From NCBI GenBank assembly GCA_963422465.1, contig OY730174.1, positions 2,375,914 through 2,439,913 on the forward strand: DNA of 64,000 nucleotides. Direction: 5' to 3'. Source of the DNA: Lichina pygmaea. Taxonomy: Eukaryota; Ascomycota; Lichinomycetes; Lichinales; Lichinaceae. This document shows, one piece after another, positions 55,111 to 64,000 of the stretch (position 1 is the stretch's first letter; every line of letters starts with the position of its first letter). The notes beneath the pieces were generated by a model, which saw only the letters and a list, made by a program, of their open reading frames with translations, searched no databases and had not been told where the DNA came from. The position numbers and the translations under genes were made by a program.

Positions 55111-58100
55111 TCGTCTGGCTACACGATGCTACGAATTCGGTAGCCATCAACATTGTCAGTGATGGGTATCTTCTTGGACAAAAACAACAATGTCCACAAA
55201 TAGGTAGATGCCCTGTACAAGAACTCTAGCCAGACTGTGTACACCTATGTGAGAGTCCAGTCAAGAGAAGCGCCTCTTCCAAAGGCACCAGTTGGCGAGC
55301 CACTCTACCAGACAGGATGGACAGAAAAAAAAAAATAGGAAGAACGTTATTGTACTCGATGGCAAAGTGGATCATTATCCATTATCGCATTCGAAGATTC
55401 CTCTTCCTTGGGCTAAGATTACTGGTCCGCCGACCATCGTGGCAAGTGACGACGCACTCGGCCATGAGGACGATGACAATGAGAAGACGGACAAGTTCCG
55501 CCAGCCGTACGAAGATAAGTCTCGAAGTACAACTAGCAGGTACCGAAGGCCACAAAGTCGCCTCACAAGCTGGCAACATGGTCGTGAATCTGTGTAAGCG
55601 GCTACTTTCAAACGCGAACCCGCTACGGTACTGCAGCTACGGTCGCTATACTTGGTAGGTCCAATTGCTGACCCCTTGTAAATATTCCACGTCATCTGTG
55701 GCTTTTTTTGTTTGCATGACGCATGCTAATGCAGAGGATTCACAGAACACTCCAGCAACGAGGAACCACACCACACTTCCCCAGCGGTCTAAGGATTGCC
55801 TCGAAACACGGACCATGACTGCGGGTTCGGGCGTCCTTTCACTTGCCTGCACAGCTTTTGGTTGAAGATAGCCGTGCCTTGGTCACTTCGCGTCAATGAC
55901 CACGCTGTTCAAGATCTGCAGCTACTGCACAATTTCCCACTGGAACATCTACTGAAGACCCAGGAAGTCATCTTGCCAGATGCACCACACAACAATGAGG
56001 AAACCGACGATCCTGATCAGGTCTCTCGACGTTACCGTACGTTACGAGAGCTCCGGAAATACACAGAGTCGTCCGCCTGGAGCTACTGACACCGCCCCCG
56101 GTTCATCCGTCGATTGGACTGTCAGAAAAGGTTAGGTTGTGGCAACAATACGTGCAACCTCAAGCCGTATCTTTCTGGGCTGCAGCCTCGACGATACAGT
56201 CTTGGCGAAGGCCTAAGAAAAACTTAGACCGGTGGTCACAATTACCTGCCTTCTCATCAGCAGCACTTTACGTTGCTAAGATTACCCAGAGTTCCGCCAT
56301 GTCGTGTGTTCATCCTCGGACGATTGAACCAACCAAGCGACTTGAGGTATATCCGCAGTCAACGCTTTTTGTCATAGACCCACGGGCCAGCATGGACACA
56401 CCCAAGCTGCTCGCAATGGAGATGCCACCGCAATATCGTCGTCTCACTTCAGACATGCTGGCAATCAATTCAACGTGATGCCAGATTTCGACTAACTTAC
56501 TTAATAGGCATACTTTTGATGTTTTATAAGGGTATGAACCGGAGATCTGGTGCACGCGCTGCTTGAAGCATTGCGAAACTGCGATGCCGAAGAGTCAACT
56601 GCCGCATTTTTGCGCGGTGCTCTATACCCACAACGCCAGCGTGAGATCCGGCGGCCGTTGCTTGCTTCTATCGAAAGACTGTGGCCAGGTAAGTGGATCA
56701 ACCTACCAGCTATAGCCTGCGACAGATGCTTATTGCCGATAAGGTGCTACCGCATCTGCTTAATTTGGCTCTAACTGTTCGGAACAACGTGATCGAGATC
56801 AACGCTATTCACGGGGGCAAGGCTGTATCGACCGAGACGAAGAGTCTGGTCGTCGCCCGCACCAAGCAGGACGCGCAGGAGTTCGACTGGCAGCACCAGC
56901 GATAGGCGAAAGACTATCGGGGCGAAGCCCTCACCGTCACGAATGTGTCGCGCCCTTTCGTCGATCTCCCGGGTGGCACTAGCAGTACGCCGTCGTTCTC
57001 CAGCGCTTCGTAGGTGGGCATGCCGACCACGCCGACGCACTGCCGTCTTGTTACCGAAACTATTTATGGGGTCCGATCACAAGCCTGGCTAGTTGCTCAC
57101 AACCGCGCACCAGCGTCTATCCGAGCTGTTATCTGCCTGTCTCTAACGGTTTGGGGCATCCAGAGAGCACTGCAGGTAGCTGACGGGGCGACCTTGACGC
57201 CGCAAGGTCTGGAGCATCCCATCTCATGCCATCTGGAATCGGTTAATCTTCCTGATGCTTCAAAGATTCGAAGAGAAGTTTGGTGTGTTGGCACTTCGTC
57301 TAAATCTACGGTCGACAAGACGTAGCTTGGAATTAGCTGTTTCGTTTACTCATTGATGAAATAACAACCTACACAAGTTACTCCCTGGCTGGTGGCATCT
57401 TGTCGACGCCACGGCACACTTTACTGTCGCAGGCGACCTCCTGGCCGCCGCAGCCTTGGAGACAAGAAATGTACCCCCTTAGCTATCTACAAACACGGCC
57501 AGTCCCAATCCTCGGGGAATGTCTCCTCAAGCCGAAGGGAAACTGGCCCAACCGCGTACGATGTCCACGTTTGATTCGCAGCTTCCGCCGTCGCCTCCGG
57601 CGTTTCGCGCCGTCCCTCGTGTCAGCGGAAGTCTTGATTTTCGTCGTTGGCGCAATACAACCGCATCCAGAAGCATGACTTCGAGCCCGAGCTTCGGTGC
57701 GCCAGTTGCCTGAAGTACTGCGAGGGATGATTAAGAAGAAGCAGTTTCCGCATGTCAGGACGCTCCACTTTGGCCACAACAGCAGCTTCAAGGTGCGGCC
57801 GCTACTTGCTGTTGTCGAGGGATTGCGTTCGAGTATGTCCATCGACCTACCGGCTATGACCGGCAATAGACGCTAATTCCCATCCAGTTGCCACCCCGTT
57901 TAGAGAAAAACCAGAGCATCGCATCAGGGAGCCGTTCTTGGATGTTTTACGTGAAAGTGGTGTTTGGCGAAAGGTTTCAATACAGTCCAGACTCAGCCTC
58001 GAGCCCACTGGCATTTTCTGAAGAAGCGCACCGTCACAGGTCGCTTGTGGGGTATAATTCTCTTCACCCAAAATTTCCTGGTGTGTAAAACCCCTCAGGG

Positions 58101-61100
58101 ATTTCACGACATCGATGCCTTAAGAGTTCTTACTGTCTTTATCGAACTCCTTTGCCAGTCATACAAGTTCCGCCTTGACAGTGGTCATTCCCTCTCTGCA
58201 CTCTCGGATCCGCACGACAAGTGCATGATCAGTTCGTGTTAGATGGGTGAACTCCGCGGAAGCCCAACAACCAGGCTCGACGCCTCCAGAGAAGAGTGAC
58301 TTGTACTACACAGAGCTTAGAGGTCCGGGACAGAAGTTCCAGTACGATGAGGACCAGCTCAAGAAACTCCACTGAGGACCACGGTACCGGTAGATCCCAG
58401 GGTGATTCATTCAGATGATTCAGACTTCAAGGACAACATCGACACGTCACAGACAGCTGTCAAGAAGAAGCAGCACTCTGACAAGGACAACTCCTATCTG
58501 ATCAGTACCATCTGTTGACTGGAGACTCGGTGAGAAGACTGAAGAATTATCCTAACGCTATGGGGGAGCACCGGTACACCGATTAGTCGGTCGAGTAACT
58601 GATCCATTGAGACCTCGACAAATGTCCAGACCTCGTTCGACTTAATCTTAGACCCCGGCATACTTCATGGGCGGTCTCCCCGCACATCTCGAAATTCTGT
58701 CTCACAGATGCCAACTGTTGCTGGGCCTCTGCCTTCAGCTGCACGCCACCTACAGAACATCAACACTACTCAAACAACCTAGGACCCCTTCTCGCAGGAG
58801 GAGTGATGAAAGAACAAGCTGGTGAACTCTAACAACGATCGACCTGCCTTGGGATGTCCTGGATACACATCATTTTTTCTCTTCTTGATTTCGCTTCTCT
58901 TAAACCACTTCCTCCACTCATTGACAATCTGGAGATCTGAATTCCGATAAGAGCAGGAAAAAAAGCCACGCAATGTTTACTCGAGGATTCCAGGTTTGAT
59001 CTTCTGTACAAAGCAGAGGACCAGCGTCCCTTTCGTCAGTCAGTGTGCGTGAAGGTCACCAACCTCGAGATGACACAGCTCAAGATACCAAGCTTGTTTG
59101 AGCTGTGTGAACAGTGACAGCAGTACGACTGACTTCTGGAAGTCATGATCACCAATAAGCTTGGGAGTCTCAGATACAAGGGTTCGTGTAGCAGAGGACT
59201 CACTCCCACCGTCGATCCAGACAGCTGGTGCTATACCTACTGCACATTTAATATTCTCAGCGACTGCATGAACAAGCAGCAATAGCTTCGGAGGAGCTAG
59301 CTGCCAGAAAAGAAAAAATAGAAGTCGTCTTTAATTGTCAAGTCTGCCGCAAGGAGAAGAATTAATTCCTGGTATATCGAAGTTGGATTCCAAGAACACA
59401 AAGTGCTCAGAACACGTTAAGTTTTCACATCAGCCTCTCAGACGGACTCGGGGGGGGGAAAGAGGGGAGAGAAGTCTCAACATCCAGAGACAGTCAAAGG
59501 CAAGCCGAAGAGGGACAAGAGGTTGCAAAAAACTGTATCCAGAGAGTCGTCCAAGGCTTTGCCGCTGGTCGTGTCAGAATTGTCATCCTCAGCAGTATCG
59601 GGTTGCTGGCAGACACCAATCACATCAACCCAGCTACAATCAATCTTTGCACATATATCTTCAGAGACTCATCCCGTCCGTAGCATGAGATCTTCATCCA
59701 CCGCCCGCAGGGCTGGGCCCAGACCAAGGGCATGATTCACGCACCGCCTCGGCATGGGTAGGCTACGGTAGTTAGTAGGAAGGACCACGGATCAATTGGA
59801 GCTCAACAAACGATTGGACCCTGTTCAACACAGTGACACAAAGAGTAATAGCACGTTCACCTCCAAGACTTTGATTTTTCCCAGTCACAAGCCAAATCAC
59901 TGGGGTGGAGGAGTTTGGCACAACTGCTGGCGCAACAAGTGGGGAAAGCAATGTACGGAAGTACGTTCGTACGGGTACTGGGACAGGCACTTGAGTTGAT
60001 CAACACTTAAGTTTATCTTTACATCTCTTATCTCAGGGCAGAACATTCCCCTCGTATCCACTTCATATGGACGCTACTGGGTCCATGGGGAGTTAGTAGA
60101 GAAGTAGACTCTGGGAGAGGCTCACTGCAGTGTCTTTGAGATACCTAGACATACGCTCCGTACTCGGTACCTCATACGTACGTACGAGGGTATACTCGTA
60201 GCTACCAGCCTATGCAACGCCCACTGTAGGGAGTACGACGTACGTTAGAGAACAGTATTCGTGCATGTTGCAAGGCTTGTGGCTCTATTACGTCACGCTC
60301 CTTACGTACGAAGTACCTCCGTACGTACGTACGTACTGTACGTACAGTAACGTACGCACAGTACATAAGCTCTTCAGTACATATGTACTACGTATGATAC
60401 GTACGTACGATAACGTATGTACTTCCGTGTGGACATCGCTGCTCGCGGCTGCATTGACGAGTGTTACGCATCACGCAGCAAATACGAGACCGGCGCCGCA
60501 TCAGCCATGCGCGTTCTTCCACGCCGCCTCCGTCATGAGACAAGCGTTCTTGACGAATTCGTAACTTCCGATCAAAACTCTTGTCCAAGGTCTGGGCCTT
60601 CTCGCTCTTGATTGCCCCTCTCGGCGGTCGCAGTTATCCTCCAAGATTTTTGAAGGGCGCTCCGTCGCACCGAAGTTGTGGAACAAGGAAAGCGGTGGAG
60701 GCCGAAACGGAAGGAGACTGCATGACTACTTTTGAAATGCTGAGTGTGGTCGTAGGCCTTGAAACTGCTGAAGTCACCTTCGTTGTAGAACACACCTAGT
60801 TATACATTTATCTCACAGAGAACGAGACTACGATATCTGAGATGGAGGAGTCGACTTTTGATAGTCCCCTATTAGGCACCCAAGCACAGCCGCCGCGTCA
60901 GCCCATGGGGCGACTCCCGCCCTGTTGGCGCGTTGGAATCAGTCCCTCTTTCATCGATACGACGTCTTTCTTCCGTCTTTATCATTCACTCGTCCATCCA
61001 CTTCTTCCGAGTTCTTTTGCTCGACCACGCAACTCTCACATCGGTCAAAGACTTATTCTACAGGATACTCCTCTGGGGGAGTGCTATCGTCGTCTTCGTC

Positions 61101-61159
61101 GTCGCAGCATCGGTGCCGTCAGGGATATCGCCCGCGCGACGATATCGCCGGCCGCAAAG
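55111..61159. other. gene-poor region, element debris and TACGTAC patch
   Basis: About 6 kb without a supportable gene. Many short frames with protein-like stretches (around 56740-56900, 57500-57720 and 58240-59260) are cut by stops and look like old insertions, family unknown. A dense ACGTACGT patch lies at 60165-60430, and GTACGGAAGTAC is at 59953-59964. The last 300 bases are the leader of the next gene; a frame open from the ATG at 60842 joins it but encodes no sensible N-terminus. Confidence 0.45.
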
Positions 61160-62508
61160 ATGATGTTCTCTTCACTCGCTGTCCTGACGGCGACGTCGTC
61201 GCTCGCTTCGGCTTTCTTGGTCCCGCCTTCCATCGAGGCAAACATCAAAGGTCTTGATCAGCTTTCCGCCGTCGACAGCCCAGGCTTGGGCAGTCGAATG
61301 ATCAAAGTCGAGTGCAAAGGATGTCCGTTCGCAAAGCCGGATCCCGAGGCGGAGGATGGCATCCGTTGGGTCGACGATGTTCCGAACTCGTTGGTACGTT
61401 CCATGACCGAAGCCCCGTCGACGAGGAACGCTCGAGGCTGATGGTTCCCTGCATCGAACAGATCATCGACATCCAAATCAGCCCCGACCAGCCCGATCAG
61501 CTCAAGGTCAACGACTTGCCGATGTACCCGAGACGTTGGCACTTCCGGCGCCGGCCGCTCCGTGCCTATCAGGTCGAGTCGGACGTGTCTCTGAAGGAGT
61601 TTACGTCGTCCCAGGATAAGGATCGCTACCAGTCTCTCCGGCTTGGTTACATGGCCGTCATGGAGAAGAAGGTGAAGGCAGCACACAGCTCCGAGCGCAT
61701 GCAGCTGGTCTATCTCAGCCTCAAGATCATCTCGATCGAGGACAAACCCGTCCGTGGCTTGGACAAGGTCAAGAGCACGGTCCTGAAGATGCGGGATGGC
61801 CGCCTCGCCCTCGCCAGCGCTAAGCTGGAGGCAACGTCCCCAGACGAGGACCAGTGCAACGGCCCGGTCCTCCTCTGCAAGTTTCGCGCGATCGTGATGG
61901 GCGGCATGCGTAAATTCAGGATCGCCTTCCACCGTTGCCACCGCAAGATGGGCCACCACATGTTCGGCCATCGCCATCACCCCCACCATTATCATGCCCA
62001 CGGCACGACGCACCATGACAAGGCGCAACACGCCAAGCCTTGCAGGCAGTGCCAGGGTATGACGCACCGCAAGCCTTGCAAGCACCGCCAGGGTACGACG
62101 CACGGCATGCCGGCTCCTCCCCCGCCTCATGTGGCTTCGGACGTCAACGGCGCTCCTCTCCCGCCTGTCGCTCCTCACGGCCAGGCCTCTGAGTTCCACG
62201 ACAGACATCCGGCCATGCACTCGTTCGTCCGCGTCGCGATGCATGCCACGTTGCTCACGCTTATCGGCGTCGTGGCCGGCATGGTGGCGAGTGCTCTGGG
62301 CATGCTCATCGGTCACATTGTCGTGTCTCTGTGGCGACGGTTCTACCGCAGCCGCAACGGCGGCGCGTACTCGTCCGTGGCGCTCGAAGAGGATGGCAGC
62401 GGCGACTTCGGGTCGGACGGACCAGCGGACGAGAAGCCCTTCTTGGACGACGACAGTCTCCCGGCATACGAAGCCAAGGACGCTGTCGAGGTCGTCGAGA
62501 AGAACTAG
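61160..62508 (+). CDS. secretory-pathway single-span membrane protein (DUF7728-like)
   Basis: Two exons, 61160-61393 and 61462-62508, joined at NSL|IIDIQIS (GTACGT donor, AACAG acceptor), 426 residues. Start chosen at MMFSSLAVLTATSSLASAFL because it gives a signal peptide; the frame is open further up to 60842. The mature N-terminus has VECKGCPFAKPD, followed by a globular domain (DLPMYPRRW, MQLVYLSLKIISIE, GPVLLCKFRAIV). Next comes a His-rich stretch with two 12-residue repeats (AKPCRQCQGMTH and RKPCKHRQGTTH), then one membrane span (LLTLIGVVAGMVASALGMLI) and a cytoplasmic acidic tail ending DSLPAYEAKDAVEVVEKN. Signal peptide, CxGCP motif, single span and a LPxYE tail match a conserved ascomycete family that I believe is DUF7728; function unknown. 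The His-rich insert could bind metal, which is inference. Confidence 0.83.
62029..62100 (+). repeat. 36-bp coding repeat, two copies
   Basis: Two adjacent 36-base units encoding AKPCRQCQGMTH and RKPCKHRQGTTH within the His-rich segment of the membrane protein. Confidence 0.8.
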
Positions 62509-63118
62509 TGCGCACCGAGCAGTCGATACAACGGGCGAGACATGGAATCCTGCTCGACCGGATCGTCGTCAGAATCACGCAACAGTCGTTCTGTCTCGCG
62601 ATTGCGTTTCCATATCAAGTGACACCATCATTATCTCCGTGTTTTATCTTTAGGAAAGGAAAGGTTGGGGGCCGTCGGTGGATTGGTTCAATGGCAAGGA
62701 GGTGGGAGTTTCGTTGGTACGGAAGTACTGGTCCTGTAAAGTAACCCGTCACCTTTTTCTTGAATGGATAGACGGCAGAGGGGTGGCGCGATGGCGGAGC
62801 GGCGGGGAACTTGGTCGTCGGGTCATCGAGTCATCAAGCTATGGAGCTATTGGGCTATCGAAGATATTGAGTGCAATGCCGCCATGCTTGGATGTCTACC
62901 ATGTCCCAGCAGCACCGTCCGACTTTTTCTGTATCCTGCGTTCTTTGAGCCCTGTCCTCCTCGTCTACTCCATCCTGTGAACCAATCACCTCCTTTACTC
63001 CATCCAATAATATTCCTCTTCCTCTTCTTCTTCTTCCTCCTCCTTCTCTTCTTCCTCCACCACCACCATATCATACCGTAACGTGTAGCATGTCAGGAGT
63101 ACTCTGTAATTCTCTGGG

Positions 63119-63195
63119 GGAGGAGGAGGGGGCAGGGGTCGAGGGAAGGAGGGAAGGAAGGAAGGAAGGAAGGAGGGAAGGAAGGAAGGAGGGGG
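63119..63195. repeat. GGAA-rich purine tract
   Basis: Purine-only sequence dominated by GGAA and GGGA units. Confidence 0.9.
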
Positions 63196-63461
63196 GGACT
63201 ACCGAGAACAAATTCTGAACCAGCCGCAATAATTCAGCCTCGTCCAGACTCAGACAGGTTCAGCCAGGCGCAACCACACTCAGCCATGCTCAACTGCGCT
63301 CAGCCATGCGCGCAGCCCATGCGCAAGCAGCCTCAAGCAGCATCAAGGCAGCATCAGCTAGTTTCAACAGGGCAGGCACCACGTACCGTAATTATACCCC
63401 CCCCCCCCCCCCCAAGTCAACTCTTGACAAGTTTGTGGACACGATATGTCAGCAAAGCAGC

Positions 63462-63530
63462 ATGTCAGCAAGCCGGCGTGGTATGTCAGCGAGCCGGCTT
63501 GGTGTCAGCGAGCCGGCGTGGTGTCAGCGC
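63462..63530. repeat. about 20-bp minisatellite
   Basis: Three full copies and one partial copy of GTCAGCGAGCCGGCGTGGT with small variations. Confidence 0.85.
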
Positions 63531-63600
63531 GGAAGCTTTTAGAAGGGTCCGATGGAAACTCGTTGCAGCTCTGGAGCTTTTTACATCCAGATAAGCACCC

Positions 63601-63638
63601 GTGACGGCGGCAGCAGAGGCTGTGACGGCGGCAGCAGC
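63601..63638. repeat. 21-bp direct repeat
   Basis: GTGACGGCGGCAGCAG occurs twice 21 bases apart; a related GACAGCGGCAGCAG is at about 63684. Confidence 0.8.
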
Positions 63639-64000
63639 CAGATGAGGAGGAGATGGTGGGTTGAGACAGGACAGGCAGTGTCATGACAGCGGCAGCAGAC
63701 GAAAGAGATGGCGGTTCGTGTAACGGGTCGCCGAGGACTGACTGGCACGACCCCGATGGCATTCTTCTCTCCTGCGCTACGTCCGGCATCTCGTCGTTCA
63801 TGTAATTACCGTACAGGCTTGGTCGTACAGATTTGATCGTACAGATTTGATCGGACTGTAAGAGTGGGCTCGTCGTACGAGTCGGCGGCGGGTCGACGAC
63901 ACATGCTTTCACCGATACTTTCTCGACGCCGTCCGGGCACTTGCTGTGACGCGCTTGTTCTGTGCTGTGGTACGCTGTGGTATGCTCGTCGTGGGGAAAG

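Larger units (their letters stand above)
62509..64000. other. right-edge non-coding sequence with simple repeats
   Basis: No gene supported. It contains GTACGGAAGTAC at 62717-62728, a CTT/CCT-rich tract at 63010-63060, a GGAA-rich tract at 63119-63195, a 17-base C run at 63397-63413 and two small minisatellites. The minus frame 63505-63912 has no features. Confidence 0.5.

Noticed and set aside
60842-61159. Upstream ATG in frame with the DUF7728-like gene
   Set aside because: Using it would bury the signal peptide behind about 106 unremarkable residues; the ATG at 61160 gives a standard secretory start.
63399-63530. Short repeats suggestive of a CRISPR-like array
   Set aside because: Units are directly adjacent without spacers, and the genome is a eukaryote; it is a plain minisatellite.

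Overview
The window looks like nuclear DNA of a filamentous ascomycete (Pezizomycotina). Genes are split by short GT-AG introns, mostly about 45-240 bases. Several products belong to families typical of that group: a Pfa5-type palmitoyltransferase carrying DHFC, an RfeG-like protein, a fungal AlkB-like oxygenase and a GRAM-TBC Rab-GAP. Exon joins below were worked out by hand by keeping the reading frame across GT-AG boundaries. They are predictions, not transcript evidence.

Left part (1-24.6 kb). On the minus strand lie a Tudor-SN nuclease-fold protein, transaldolase, a multi-exon AlkB-like dioxygenase with several Cys clusters, and an orphan Ser/Pro-rich ORF just upstream of it. Plus-strand genes follow: an Sqt1-type WD40 ribosome-assembly chaperone, a Pfa5 palmitoyltransferase and DNA polymerase eta (Rad30). 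A small zinc-motif ORF at about 17.2-17.6 kb is tentative.

Middle (24.6-49.1 kb). After about 5 kb of non-coding sequence with homopolymer runs come an RfeG-like gene (plus) and a large FG-motif, coiled-coil, membrane-anchored protein (minus) whose 5' end runs into a 200-base assembly gap. Next are a GRAM-TBC-EF-hand Rab-GAP (plus), a small secreted basic protein (minus) and a charged repeat protein (plus). That last gene contains a run of four tandemly duplicated, phase-symmetric exons, which is the most striking structure in the window.

Right part (49.1-64 kb). About 12 kb is gene-poor and holds decayed mobile-element pieces: a Helitron-like N-terminal fragment and a Ty1/copia RNase H fragment with stop codons. 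One convincing gene follows, a signal-peptide and single-membrane-span protein resembling the fungal DUF7728 type, and then microsatellite and minisatellite sequence to the edge.

The genes are ordinary housekeeping and cell-biology genes with no evident cluster or shared pathway. The unusual content lies in intragenic tandem repeats (at least five genes), an intron enlarged by a 68-bp duplication, tiny exons in transaldolase, and a short palindromic motif (GTACGGAAGTAC) that recurs in TACGTAC-rich intergenic patches across the window.
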